Positions 9,066 to 18,064 of a DNA stretch of 64,000 nucleotides are shown one piece after another. The position numbers and the translations under genes were made by a program. Positions within the stretch are counted from its first letter, which is position 1. Each line of letters opens with the position of its first letter. The notes below the pieces were generated by a model. The model was not told the origin of the DNA, did no database searches, and saw only the letters and a program-made list of their open reading frames with translations. Source of the DNA: Polystyrenella longa (GTDB lineage Bacteria > Planctomycetota > Planctomycetia > Planctomycetales > Planctomycetaceae); assembly GCF_007750395.1 (NCBI RefSeq), contig NZ_CP036281.1, positions 4,735,001-4,799,000 on the forward strand, in the 5' to 3' direction.

Positions 9066-9476
9066 TTACCAGGAAATATAGTCTGCGTGATTAATGGCGA
9101 TATCGCCAGATGTTTCATTGTAGACCCAACCGTCTCCGCCTGTTTTGACAGCCAGAGGATCCGCAGTTGATGCTCCCACTGTAGCGGTCTTGCTACCGAC
9201 GTGTGGTGCGGGAAACGGTCCTTTAAGGTAATCGGCCAGTTGAGTGCTGATAGTGGCTGCAGCGGGAAAACTACCGTTTTTTGCGCGGTACAATTCAATC
9301 GCTTCTCGCAGCACTGTTAACGACTGCTTTGAGGCGTTGTCACGTGCATCGGACGCTGTATCAAACATTTTCGGAGTCGCGATTGCGGCGATGATTCCGA
9401 GAATCAGTACTACGACTACTAATTCAACCAGTGTGAATGCGTTTCGTTTTTTTGACTTAGGAAGCGTGTTGATCAT
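9066..9476 (-). CDS. Major pseudopilin/type IV pilin-like protein (GspG-type)
   Basis: 136 residues. A short basic leader (KSKKRNA) is followed by the prepilin helix FTLVELVVVVLILGIIAAIATP. The residue before the cleavage point is Ala, not the usual Gly; Glu at +5 is present. The C-terminal part has the GspG-like pattern of a helix plus a short beta region, with AKNGSFPAA and GGDGWVYNETSGDIAIN. It is the first gene of the minus-strand pilus operon. Upstream GAGGAATACGGGAA provides a ribosome site. It is probably the main fibre subunit of the system whose minor subunits are encoded divergently at 10086-15058. Confidence 0.88.
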   Translation of the reverse strand: MINTLPKSKKRNAFTLVELVVVVLILGIIAAIATPKMFDTASDARDNASKQSLTVLREAIELYRAKNGSFPAAATISTQLADYLKGPFPAPHVGSKTATVGASTADPLAVKTGGDGWVYNETSGDIAINHADYISW

Positions 9477-10085
9477 TTCCCGTATTCCTCATGAATAAGA
9501 AGTGAATGGCTGAGCTCAGGCCCCTACTTAAAGAACAAAATCTCAGGCACTGAAACAGGATCAGAGAACGGCGTTGTTGAAGTCTAAATAATAAACGACA
9601 TTGCAACGTTCGAAATCCTGTAACGAAATATACAACCTGTTACTCATGTTTCAAAATCGAAACATCGATCAACGCTCTGAATCGCACTGCGATGCAACCT
9701 TTTTCATCCTGGAAAGTGAAAACGCAGGAATAACTCCTACAGCACAACCCTCCTGACTGTTGGGACCCTACCAATAGAGTTGCCTCTAAGGTTACAACCG
9801 ACGCGATCGATCCATGTGGACCACTTTCAGAAACTTATAAAATCGATGAGCAGGTGCGCTGGCCTCGTCAAAAGATTGGCGTTACAGGCGATTTTGTTTC
9901 ATTATTTCAACGCATACATACAAAACGTATGAAATACTTATCTTGCCTAACTAGATAGACATTTCATTAGATTCATTCCGCTACCGCCCGGTTCACAACG
10001 TGTAACAACAGGATTGACGCCGGCGTTCAGTTCGGACTCTCGTTAATCAGGATGCCTTTTTGTTAAACCGCGAAACGGTCGGTCG
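9477..10085. promoter_or_regulatory. Divergent intergenic region between the two pilus operons
   Basis: 609 bases without a convincing gene, separating the minus-strand assembly operon from the plus-strand minor pilin genes. Promoters for both are expected here, but I cannot assign -35/-10 boxes with confidence. A palindrome ATGTTTC-AAAATC-GAAACAT lies at 9647-9666 and could be an operator. The sequence is AT-richer than the flanking genes. Confidence 0.5.
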
Positions 10086-10634
10086 ATGTTCAATTCGTCA
10101 CATATAATCAGATGGCAATCAATCCACAGAAGAGATCAATCTCGGATCTGCGGCTGGTCGACGAAACTGCGACGTGACGGACATGCCCGTTCTGGGGTGA
10201 CATTGATCGATCTAGTACTGACGATCATCATCATCGGCATTCTATCTGCAGTGGCAATGCCTCGATTTTCGAAGGCGATTGAGGAACAGCGTGTTCGGGC
10301 CTCTGCCAGACGAATTAAGGCCGACCTGGAACTGGCGGCTCGCTACTCCCGATCAAACAGTCAGTCGGAAACGATTACTTTCAATACAGACGATCACTCT
10401 TATAGCTTTTCCAGCTTTAAAGATATCGACCATTCGTCCCAAGCTTATACCGTCTGGCTGAATACATCTCCTTATCACTCCACGATTCAATCCCTGGACC
10501 TGGACGACGGATCGGTCACTTTTAATGCTTATGGCATTCCCAGTACCGATTTGGAAATATCCGTCACCAATGGAGACCTGACCAAAACAATTACGATGGA
10601 ATCAATCACAGGACAAGTTCAAATCCAGGAATAA
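10086..10634 (+). CDS. GspH-like minor pseudopilin
   Basis: 182 residues. A long N-terminal leader of about 37 residues precedes the cleavage motif, ending in ARSG and followed by VTLIDLVLTIIIIGILSAVAMP. Asp replaces the conserved Glu at +5. A helix rich in Arg/Ala (about 70-100) and a beta-rich C-terminal domain follow, typical of GspH/FimT. No better ribosome site or nearer start was found, and the leader is unusually long for a type IV prepilin. First gene of a four-gene plus-strand pseudopilin series; 62 bases separate it from the next. Confidence 0.82.
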   Translation: MFNSSHIIRWQSIHRRDQSRICGWSTKLRRDGHARSGVTLIDLVLTIIIIGILSAVAMPRFSKAIEEQRVRASARRIKADLELAARYSRSNSQSETITFNTDDHSYSFSSFKDIDHSSQAYTVWLNTSPYHSTIQSLDLDDGSVTFNAYGIPSTDLEISVTNGDLTKTITMESITGQVQIQE

Positions 10635-10696
10635 TGCATAGGAAATGTTCTGATTAATTTTGTCCATTTTTTACGGAAGAACCACTGAGTAAGGCC

Positions 10697-12352
10697 ATGG
10701 CTATTCACCCAACCCGTAGCGGATATACACTCATCGAGTTAGTCGTGAGTATCGGTGCCAGTACTGTACTGGTTCTGGGGCTGGGATCTTCCATGTATCT
10801 GGCTGGACAGGCGCTGGCTCCGTCGGAATTGCTTACAAATACACTAAACGCTACGGAGGTTCTGCATAACCTGACCGACGATGTACAAAACGCGATTTAC
10901 CTTTCCGAGCATACTGATAACGTTATTGAGTTCGTTGTTCGGGACATGAATGGAGACAGTGTTCCCGATGTCGTCCGCTATGAATGGAGTGGCACACCAG
11001 GGGATCCGTTGATCAAAAAGTTCAATTATGGTTCCCCAGTTCAACTGATCGATGCAGTCCAGAACTTCGAACTGAAATATAATACGCGTTCGACCACTGA
11101 AGAATTCCCACCTAGCTTGATCGAAAGTGAAGAACAATTAATCGGTGGTGCGTTAATTTCCTTCTCTGGAACTCAACGAGTCTCCGCCATATATGAGGCT
11201 GGTTGGCCAGGTTTTTACTTTGTTCCGGTGATAGCGGATGGAGCCGAATCCTGGAACGTTACCAAAGTCAAACTTGGATTATCCCAATACGACGTAAGCG
11301 ATAACGGCAGTTTCTATCTTCAACTTCGATCCGCAACGGCAGGCCACATCCCCACGAGTGAAGTGCTGGAGCAGACTCTGGTACTGGAGAGTTCACTCAG
11401 TAGTTCATTGACTCTCAAAGAATTCAACTTCTCCGCTGTGAAGGGTTTATTACCAACTGATCGACTCTGCGGTGTACTACAACACCTAGACGGAACATAC
11501 TCTGGCAAAGTCAAAAGTCACTATCGGAATGGTGAACCTTATGCTCATGCAGTTAGATCAAATAATCAGGGGTCGAGCTGGTTCTCTGAGGAAGACGAGA
11601 TAGTCTATCACGAGGTCTGGGGAACCTATTATTACGGATCAGATAATGGAATGACGGTTGATCGGAACTATTTCACCGGTTTGAACGTGACATTGCAGTT
11701 GGGAAACACAACGGAGTCACAAGTTCGCACCGGGATTCCGCTCTTGAATTCCCCCGAATTACTGGTGGGTCTCTGGGAACTCGATTTTGACAATGACCCT
11801 TTAACGGCCGACACCAACTTCGACAATCTCAACGACTGGAGCTTGAAAGAAGGGGGCACCTTCGACACGGAAACACTTGCTCAAGGTGTTTGGGAATCCG
11901 ACGAAAGCATACTACGCACCGCACCCGATCACGACTTTCTGGAACCGACGACGGTGGTGGTTCGCCTGCGAGCAACAACCACAGGAGGGGAGGGGGCCGT
12001 CTTCGAAATGTATTCCGACTGGGATAATTCAAATGCCTTCGCTCTCCGAGGTCGCGTCACCCGCGAAACGAATAACACTCAAACTTATACCGCCGAGTCT
12101 CAATCATCTCCGGGCGTCTGGAACCAAGTCGTTCGCGTAGAGAATTTACCTCTCGATTTCATCGAAGTCCGAGTCGTCATCAGCCCCGATGATATGAATC
12201 ATGCCCAATTTCTACAGGGCAATCTGCTTGACAATTACACTTACTCGCGAGTATCGACAGACAATACGAAGAAATATGTATCGCTTTACGAATCAGGCTG
12301 TGATGCAGAGTTTGATTACATTTCCATACGCGTATCCGAACAACCGGAATAG
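10697..12352 (+). CDS. Minor pseudopilin with two large extracellular beta domains
   Basis: 551 residues, far longer than a normal GspJ/PilW (about 200). It has a prepilin site RSG/YTLIELVVSIGA with Gly9 at -1 and Glu14 at +5. A GspJ-like region runs to about residue 150. One beta-sandwich-like domain lies at about 160-330, with a pattern of L, G and P spacing seen in choice-of-anchor type extracellular domains. A second lies at about 345-551, of LamG/concanavalin-like appearance and rich in aromatic and Asp/Asn residues. The pilin part is seen clearly; the fold of the two C-terminal regions is inferred from composition and length. It may be a tip adhesin. Confidence 0.8.
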   Translation: MAIHPTRSGYTLIELVVSIGASTVLVLGLGSSMYLAGQALAPSELLTNTLNATEVLHNLTDDVQNAIYLSEHTDNVIEFVVRDMNGDSVPDVVRYEWSGTPGDPLIKKFNYGSPVQLIDAVQNFELKYNTRSTTEEFPPSLIESEEQLIGGALISFSGTQRVSAIYEAGWPGFYFVPVIADGAESWNVTKVKLGLSQYDVSDNGSFYLQLRSATAGHIPTSEVLEQTLVLESSLSSSLTLKEFNFSAVKGLLPTDRLCGVLQHLDGTYSGKVKSHYRNGEPYAHAVRSNNQGSSWFSEEDEIVYHEVWGTYYYGSDNGMTVDRNYFTGLNVTLQLGNTTESQVRTGIPLLNSPELLVGLWELDFDNDPLTADTNFDNLNDWSLKEGGTFDTETLAQGVWESDESILRTAPDHDFLEPTTVVVRLRATTTGGEGAVFEMYSDWDNSNAFALRGRVTRETNNTQTYTAESQSSPGVWNQVVRVENLPLDFIEVRVVISPDDMNHAQFLQGNLLDNYTYSRVSTDNTKKYVSLYESGCDAEFDYISIRVSEQPE

Positions 12353-12413
12353 CGTTTTCGCAAAACCACGCCAACTTTCTTACCTCACCGACAATCAGTA
12401 ACGACGACTAAAC

Positions 12414-13265
12414 ATGAACAAGCGTCATCAAACAACCAGAAACTTCTCGTCTCGCAAAGCCGGTTTGAGCCTGCTTGAAGTGGTGATGAGTACGTTATTG
12501 ATTTCTATCCTGATGTTGACAGCCTTGCGAACAGTCGGCGCATCGTTTCGAGCCGAGTTTTTTACTGCTCAGCAGACTCAGGCAATGCTGTTTGCAGAAG
12601 ATTTATTGTCTGAGATCATTCAGATGGAATACGAAGAACCCGTCGACCCAGTTTCCTTCGGTAGAGAAACGGGCGAAGTGGGCACCAACAGAACAACATG
12701 GGATGACGTCGACGACTACAACGGCTGGACTTCCTCACCACTGCAATATCAGGACGGAACAGAAATCCCTGACACAAGCTCCTGGACCCGTGCAGTTTCT
12801 GTCCAGTTCGTATTGGCTGACTCTCCAGACACGACCACCAACGACGATGAAGGCTTGAAGAAGATTACCGTCACTATCTCGAAAAACAATGTCGTTCTGG
12901 GTTCCTTGTCTGTTCTCCAGTCGAAGGCTTGGATTAACACGATTCCGGATCCGAACAATAATCTCAGTACGGGTAGCAAACCCTCTGTAAACCAGTCACC
13001 CATCGCTGTTGCGTCGGCCAGCCCGACTTCTGGTACAAGTTCCGTGAACGTCCAGTTCGATGCGACAAACTCGTCCGACTCGGATGGTGACTCAATCACT
13101 TTTTCCTGGGATTATGGCGACGGAAGTTCAGGCACTGGCTCTAAACCTTCCCATACTTTTACGAATGGAACTGGATCCACTCTCGTTCGGATTGTCACCC
13201 TGACGGCCAGCGACAGTTCGGGGGCTCAGGCAACTAAGACCTTAACGATCACCATCAATCCCTGA
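12414..13265 (+). CDS. GspI/PilV-like minor pseudopilin with C-terminal PKD domain
   Basis: 283 residues. A basic leader is followed by KAG/LSLLEVVMSTLLIS, with Gly17 at -1 and Glu22 at +5. The GspI-like region (about 18-170) is followed by a linker and a PKD domain (about 198-283), recognised by NQSPIAVASASP, a VQFDATNSSDSDGDSI stretch and the WDYGDGSSG core. PKD domains are extracellular Ig-like folds in surface and polysaccharide-binding proteins. A pseudopilin carrying one is unusual. It lies 61 bases after the long GspJ-like gene and 56 before the CBM-containing gene. Confidence 0.85.
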   Translation: MNKRHQTTRNFSSRKAGLSLLEVVMSTLLISILMLTALRTVGASFRAEFFTAQQTQAMLFAEDLLSEIIQMEYEEPVDPVSFGRETGEVGTNRTTWDDVDDYNGWTSSPLQYQDGTEIPDTSSWTRAVSVQFVLADSPDTTTNDDEGLKKITVTISKNNVVLGSLSVLQSKAWINTIPDPNNNLSTGSKPSVNQSPIAVASASPTSGTSSVNVQFDATNSSDSDGDSITFSWDYGDGSSGTGSKPSHTFTNGTGSTLVRIVTLTASDSSGAQATKTLTITINP

Positions 13266-13321
13266 TTTGCTGTCATTGACTTCCATTCCACTCATTCTGT
13301 CCTCTTTTCGATCAATCATTC

Positions 13322-15058
13322 ATGTTCACGAAATCCCCAACTTCACCAGCTAAATCAAAAAGGCGGGGCAGTATGTACCTTTCGGTACTGATGGTCTCGG
13401 TGCTGGTCTCGTTGTTGGGTATGTCCGCATTAGTGGTGAAACGTGTCCAACGGCGGAACCATCAATCATCAATGGACGCCAGTCAGGCACGATTCATAGC
13501 GCAATCCGCCTTGCGGATCGGCATGCTCGATATCGAAAATGATCCCAACTGGCGATATAACTTTCCCAACGGAACATGGAAGGATGACGTTGCGCTGCTG
13601 GGAGGAAAGTACACACTGGAAGCTTACGACCCATCCGATGGAGACCTTGCCAACAACCCTGAAGAACCTGTTGTGCTGGTGGCGACCGGCGTCGTTGGTT
13701 CCGCTCGTCAGAAGACACAACTTACATTAACGCCCGTGAACCGAGGTTACTCATTTTTAGAGAAAGCCCTTGTCAGCCAGCACGACATCAAGGTTGAAGA
13801 GAACACTTACCTCTACTGTAATCAAATCCTGGCATCGAATCACGATTTCGATGCACAGAGCGGTAGCTCTATCGTTGCCGATGTAGAAGCCGAAAATGAT
13901 GTAAAAGGTAGTGGTACATATTACGGTACAACAGAGGAAGAAATTCAACAGGAAGCTTTTCCAGAGACTGATGATATTCTCAGTTACTATCTGGCGCGGG
14001 GAACTGAAATTGACTACAGCAGCATTCAAGACAAAGCGGTCAACATCATTAAGAATGATACGTTTGAGACGAATATCGATTTATGGGAAGCGGATAGCTG
14101 TTCGATATCTAAAAGCGAAAGCTGGCCTTACGCTGGTGCGTCCAACTTACTGTGCAGCAATCGTAACTCGGTAAGCGATGCCGTCACCTATGATGTGACG
14201 AATCGAATTGCCAAAGGAGAGACATACAACCTCACCTTCTGGGGCCGTTCTTCGGGAATCACCTACGACGCGTTCAGCGTCATTATAGAAACTGACGCCT
14301 CTTCCAGCGGAGTACAGCAGGTCGTTGCGAATACTGGACTGATGATGCCGTACTGGGTTCAATACACCGTCTCTTTATCTCCTAACTGGAGTGGAACCCT
14401 CAATTCTGCAAAGATCAGAATCCAGACCCGTTATAGCAGCGTCAGTTTCAATATCGACAATGTTTCTTTCAAAGAACCCGACCCGCCCGCTGGTACGATT
14501 TATAAACGAGTCATAAGTCCCAACCATAACCCTTACGGGGAAACAAATCCTGATGGGATTTACTTTATCGACTGCGGAGGAAGCGCCCTGGGAATTGATA
14601 CTTGCCGTATTCTGGGCACGCTGGTCGTTCTCGATTCCGGAGACAGCAGCCAGATTTATCCTGGCCCGATTGCCTGGTCCACTGTGGAGCCCAACTTTCC
14701 CTGTTTGCTGGTCGATGGAAAGTTCAACATTAACGCCACCAGTGACGGTCTGAACGAAACTCGAGATGAAGTGAATTACAACCCGATTGGGGCGGCTCAC
14801 AATACGCTCGGCGAAGATGATGACATTGTCGATACGATTCCGTCGAAAATCTCGGGCCTGATCTACGTCAGCGATGACCTGGTTTTTGACAACCAGGCGA
14901 ACATCGAAGGAGTGGTACTCGGTGGTAATAAAATTACCATCGAAGATACATTCTCGCTGGTTTACAATTCCATCTTCTTTACCAACCCTCCCCCCGGTTT
15001 CAGTGCCCCGGAGACGATCCGCATTCTGTTGAACTCCGTCCAGAAACCGCTCGACTGA
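13322..15058 (+). CDS. PilX/GspK-like minor pseudopilin with a CBM4/9-like domain
   Basis: 578 residues. A basic leader (KSKRRG) precedes a hydrophobic helix SMYLSVLMVSVLVSLLGM; there is no +5 Glu, as in several GspK/PilX proteins. The pilin-like region runs to about 235. Residues about 241-386 look like a carbohydrate-binding CBM4/9-type jelly roll: it opens NDTFETNIDLWE, has YNLTFWGRSSG in mid domain and closes with FNIDNVSFKEP. The C-terminal part (about 400-578) is beta-rich and resembles the polymer-forming surface domain found in planctomycete PilX-like proteins. Last gene of the minor pilin series. Confidence 0.8.
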   Translation: MFTKSPTSPAKSKRRGSMYLSVLMVSVLVSLLGMSALVVKRVQRRNHQSSMDASQARFIAQSALRIGMLDIENDPNWRYNFPNGTWKDDVALLGGKYTLEAYDPSDGDLANNPEEPVVLVATGVVGSARQKTQLTLTPVNRGYSFLEKALVSQHDIKVEENTYLYCNQILASNHDFDAQSGSSIVADVEAENDVKGSGTYYGTTEEEIQQEAFPETDDILSYYLARGTEIDYSSIQDKAVNIIKNDTFETNIDLWEADSCSISKSESWPYAGASNLLCSNRNSVSDAVTYDVTNRIAKGETYNLTFWGRSSGITYDAFSVIIETDASSSGVQQVVANTGLMMPYWVQYTVSLSPNWSGTLNSAKIRIQTRYSSVSFNIDNVSFKEPDPPAGTIYKRVISPNHNPYGETNPDGIYFIDCGGSALGIDTCRILGTLVVLDSGDSSQIYPGPIAWSTVEPNFPCLLVDGKFNINATSDGLNETRDEVNYNPIGAAHNTLGEDDDIVDTIPSKISGLIYVSDDLVFDNQANIEGVVLGGNKITIEDTFSLVYNSIFFTNPPPGFSAPETIRILLNSVQKPLD

Positions 15059-15301
15059 TCCCATGCCTTCTTTAGAGATTGCAAAGCGGATTTCAGTTTC
15101 ATGTTGTTTTTTAGCATCATTGGTGAGACAGCCTGTCCCCGCTGCGCAACACCAGCTTTCGCTCTACAGTTGAAGCGATTCTTCTCTTTATCGTTTGCCT
15201 GTAACCACTTACCGCTCTGATCTGTCATTCAGAGAGTGTTTGGTATCTAAATTGCGTTACTTCTCAAGCTCATTCTATCCGCTTGAGAGGAACGTTCATC
15301 A

Positions 15302-16273
15302 ATGTCTGTGCTGCTTCGCCTGTCGCTGTTTATTATGGCCTTGAGTTATGTCGTATTAACGACGGAACGGACATTGTGCGCGGAAGAAGTTGCTTCACCT
15401 CTCGTCGAAGTGACCACCAGCAATGGGCGTGAAATCCGGGGCCTTGTCGATAGCCGAACCAACGGCGCCGAACTCGTTCTGACCGTCACTTCAACCGACA
15501 TTCAAGTCAACAGCCATCTTCCCTGGAGTTCCATCTCTTCAATCCGTTTGGGTGGTCACACGTTAACACTCGAAGAGCTGAAAGCGGAATTACCTGCGAT
15601 TCAATCCGACTTCAATATGCGGCCTGCTTTTGGCGGATGGACGTCCGAAGGCATTCACATTTCCCAGATTTCAGCAATTGAGGACGGTTACCTGCAGCCA
15701 TTTCCTGTTGAGCCTGCTGTGGGCTTCTATCCACCTACCCCCGAATATCGGCAGGACGTTCCTCGCGTCGCCAGTTTGAACATCACCGCCCGCGTTGCCA
15801 ATTGGGACCGAGATCCTGAACGAGATGGTTTATTAGTAGAAGTACAACCCCTTTCAGCGACGGGCGAAATCATTCCCGTGACCGGTCAACTCGAATGTGA
15901 ATTAATCATCCAGCACAAAACATGGAGAGGGGGCGAATATATCGAGCGCCTCGACTCTCGTTTTTCCGTACTCGACCGTTGGACCGATCCAGTGAAAGCG
16001 GACCAGTTCTATTCTCTAGGCATAGTTCAAGGCACAGTGATTCAACTTCCCTATCGTGTCCGTCATCCTGAAGCCCGGCTGAACATCGACTCGGATGCTC
16101 TTTTGCATGCTCGTCTCAAGGTCCCCGGTCAGGGTGTTTTTGAAGCTTCGTATGCAATCGTGCGGCTTCGTCCGTACAGCTCCATTCGAGATGATTATCA
16201 ACAGTATCGCGGCCAACGCTATTTCCCTCAGGAGCGAGCTCGCTTTATTCCCCGCAATCCCCTCCATCGCTAA
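15302..16273 (+). CDS. Secreted protein of unknown function
   Basis: 323 residues with a clear signal peptide (about 1-27, ending near TLCAEE). A GAGAGGAAC ribosome site sits 8 bases before the ATG. Residues about 32-70 form a small beta unit (VEVTTSNGREIRGLVDS ... WSSISSIRLG) similar to the short SH3-like beta modules common in secreted planctomycete proteins. The rest is beta-rich with several Tyr/Trp and a Pro-rich Tyr segment (about 135-150), and the C-terminus is basic. I do not recognise a family. It precedes the bufferin-like cluster but is separated from it by a palindrome, so joint function is uncertain. Confidence 0.8.
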   Translation: MSVLLRLSLFIMALSYVVLTTERTLCAEEVASPLVEVTTSNGREIRGLVDSRTNGAELVLTVTSTDIQVNSHLPWSSISSIRLGGHTLTLEELKAELPAIQSDFNMRPAFGGWTSEGIHISQISAIEDGYLQPFPVEPAVGFYPPTPEYRQDVPRVASLNITARVANWDRDPERDGLLVEVQPLSATGEIIPVTGQLECELIIQHKTWRGGEYIERLDSRFSVLDRWTDPVKADQFYSLGIVQGTVIQLPYRVRHPEARLNIDSDALLHARLKVPGQGVFEASYAIVRLRPYSSIRDDYQQYRGQRYFPQERARFIPRNPLHR

Positions 16274-16295
16274 ATTTACTCTGAGTCGAGCGGCG

Positions 16296-16315
16296 ACTGT
16301 GAGATCGCTCACAGT
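16296..16315. promoter_or_regulatory. CRP/FNR-type palindrome upstream of the Cys-rich precursor gene
   Basis: ACTGTGAG-ATCG-CTCACAGT is a perfect 8-bp inverted repeat. It contains TGTGA-N6-TCACA (16298-16313), which matches the Escherichia coli CRP consensus exactly. It lies 23 bases after the stop of the secreted-protein gene and about 120 bases before the precursor start. It could instead be a short transcript-end hairpin, but no T-run follows. Confidence 0.4.
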
Positions 16316-16434
16316 TTGGGAATAACGTTTGATCAGTCTATTGCGGAATCGTTCCAGATTGATATTGTTGAGAGAATATAAAGCCTATGCAGGCGCTCAC
16401 CGTTTTCTCTCAACTCTGAAAAAGGAACACTCCG

Positions 16435-16974
16435 ATGGAGTTAACTCCAGAAAAACTGAATAGACGTGATTTCAGCCAACTAACCATGGCCGCCATGGGT
16501 GGATTACTGGCCGGTACTGCCGCCGGTTGCGGGACGGGAGAATCTGCACCTGCAACAACTGAGACAGCTGAAGCTCACGATGAGCATGAAGAGCACGACG
16601 ACGACCATGATCACGATCATGACGTTGAAGCTGCCGAAGGTGGAATTCCAGAAGACTGGAAAGAAATCATCACCTCTGGCAAAAACGTCTGCCGTGGTCT
16701 GAACCAGTGCAAAAACCACCGCGAAGAAGCAAACGACTGTGCGGGAACGGGCGCCTGCTACACGGCGAACAAACATACCTGCCACGCCGACAACGACTGC
16801 AAAGGGCAGGGCGGATGTGGTTCCACTTCGGGACGCAACTCCTGCAAAGGAAAAGGCGAATGTTCCGTTCCGTTGAACGATAAAATTTGGGCCACCACCC
16901 GCACCGCGTTCGAAGAAGCGATGAAAGCGGCCGGGAAAGAATTCGGCGAAGCACCCGCAAAAGTCGAATCCTGA
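16435..16974 (+). CDS. Tat-exported Cys-rich metal-binding RiPP precursor (bufferin-like)
   Basis: 179 residues. It has a Tat signal RRDFSQL (Arg10-Arg11) and a hydrophobic stretch ending in TAAGC, so Cys32 may be lipidated. A His/Asp/Glu-rich segment (about 48-63) follows. The core (86-143) has nine cysteines at 86, 92, 102, 108, 116, 122, 128, 137 and 143, in a repeated C-X5-C pattern with Gly/Lys/Asn between. The tail (about 150-175) is a conserved-looking amphipathic helix. AAAGGAAC gives a strong ribosome site. The DUF692/MNIO and DUF2063 genes follow, as in bufferin clusters, where MNIO enzymes modify precursor cysteines to bind copper. Homology to the bufferin precursor families is by pattern, not by search. 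Confidence 0.82.
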   Translation: MELTPEKLNRRDFSQLTMAAMGGLLAGTAAGCGTGESAPATTETAEAHDEHEEHDDDHDHDHDVEAAEGGIPEDWKEIITSGKNVCRGLNQCKNHREEANDCAGTGACYTANKHTCHADNDCKGQGGCGSTSGRNSCKGKGECSVPLNDKIWATTRTAFEEAMKAAGKEFGEAPAKVES

Positions 16975-17020
16975 TTCTGATTTGAGGTGAAGCATCACTT
17001 CGACAGATTAATTCACGAAA

Positions 17021-17060
17021 ACGCACGTCGGCTCAGGTATAATGGTCTGACGTGCGTTTT
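17021..17060 (+). terminator. Intrinsic terminator/attenuator between precursor and MNIO genes
   Basis: A perfect 9-bp stem ACGCACGTC (17021-17029) / GACGTGCGT (17049-17057) with a 19-base loop, followed by a long T-run. It lies 47 bases after the precursor stop and 24 before the MNIO GTG. Partial readthrough would yield more precursor than enzyme mRNA. The loop also contains TATAAT (17038-17043), a possible -10 box for a second promoter. Confidence 0.75.
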
Positions 17061-17080
17061 TTTCTTTCAGTTGCTTCGCT

Positions 17081-18061
17081 GTGTCTTTCCCGCAGCCTCT
17101 TTCCCGTAGCGAATTCGAATTAGCAGATTCAATCATGACGGAAGCTCGACTTGGACATCCTGACCTGGGACTGGGGCTCGGATTGCGATCCTGCCATTAC
17201 CAGTACATTCTCGACCAACAGCCCGATGTGGACTGGTTCGAAATCATCTCCGAGAACTACATGAACTCGGAGGGTCGACCGCGACACATTCTCAACCAGA
17301 TCGCGGAACGTTATCCACTGGTGATGCACGGTGTCTCCCTTTCCATCGGCAGCACCGATCCGCTGAATTTCGATTATCTCGATGGCCTGAAGAAACTCGC
17401 AACAGAGATCAACGCCCGTTGGGTCTCTGATCATATCTGCTGGACAGGAATCGCCGGTCGCAATACCCACGATCTGCTTCCCATTCCTTATAACGAAGAG
17501 ACCTTAGGTCATCTCACGGCTCGAATTCAGACCGTACAGGAATATTTGGGGCGACCGCTGGTTCTGGAAAACCCGTCCAGCTATATCACCTTCGCCGCTT
17601 CAACAATGGCGGAGGAAGAATTCATAACTCGTCTTGTCCGTCAAACAGGTTGTGGATTGTTGTTGGATGTGAACAACGTCTATGTCAGTTGTTACAACCA
17701 CGACGCCGATCCACTCGACTACATTCGCCGCTTACCGCACGAATCGATCGTGCAGTTTCACCTCGCCGGTCACACTAATCTAGGAACGCACTTAATTGAC
17801 ACCCATGACGGGCATGTGGTTGATCCTGTCTGGAATCTCTACCGTGAAGTCTGTCAGCTAACGGGAAATGTTTCGACCTTGCTGGAGTGGGACGCTCAAA
17901 TTCCTGAGTTTCCAGTGTTGTTTGCCGAAGTTCAGAAAGCCAAAAAGTTTCGCGATGGCGGCCTGACAACTCCCTTCGAGGAGCAATCTCCACCCGAACA
18001 ACCCGTCGCCCGTTCTGCCGTTCCCCATCCAACCACGCTGACGATGATCGAATACGAGTGA
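17081..18061 (+). CDS. DUF692-family multinuclear non-heme iron oxygenase (MNIO, bufferin/MbnB type)
   Basis: 326 residues from the GTG at 17081; an ATG at 17135 (18 codons in) is an equally plausible start, since neither has a clear ribosome site. It is a TIM-barrel DUF692 protein whose conserved metal-ligand motifs are all present: MHGVSLSIG (His83), SDHICW (Asp117, His118), NTHDLLP (His130), LENPSSY (Glu163), [11 protein letters not shown] (Asp196), FHLAGH (His227, His231), IDTHDGH (Asp240, His242) and LLEWD (Glu269). Family members use two or three irons and O2 to rearrange peptide cysteines, as MbnB does in methanobactin. The upstream Cys-rich protein is the likely substrate and the DUF2063 protein (3 bases downstream) the likely partner. 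Confidence 0.92.
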   Translation: MSFPQPLSRSEFELADSIMTEARLGHPDLGLGLGLRSCHYQYILDQQPDVDWFEIISENYMNSEGRPRHILNQIAERYPLVMHGVSLSIGSTDPLNFDYLDGLKKLATEINARWVSDHICWTGIAGRNTHDLLPIPYNEETLGHLTARIQTVQEYLGRPLVLENPSSYITFAASTMAEEEFITRLVRQTGCGLLLDVNNVYVSCYNHDADPLDYIRRLPHESIVQFHLAGHTNLGTHLIDTHDGHVVDPVWNLYREVCQLTGNVSTLLEWDAQIPEFPVLFAEVQKAKKFRDGGLTTPFEEQSPPEQPVARSAVPHPTTLTMIEYE

Positions 18062-18064
18062 GTA

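Noticed and set aside
14375-15064. 229-codon minus-strand frame opposite the PilX/GspK-like gene
   Set aside because: Shadow of a gene with clear prepilin and CBM features; composition is unlike a folded protein and no ribosome site precedes it.
16504-16998. 164-codon minus-strand frame opposite the Cys-rich precursor
   Set aside because: Its hydrophobic stretches are the complement of the His/Asp-rich segment; no ribosome site or motif.
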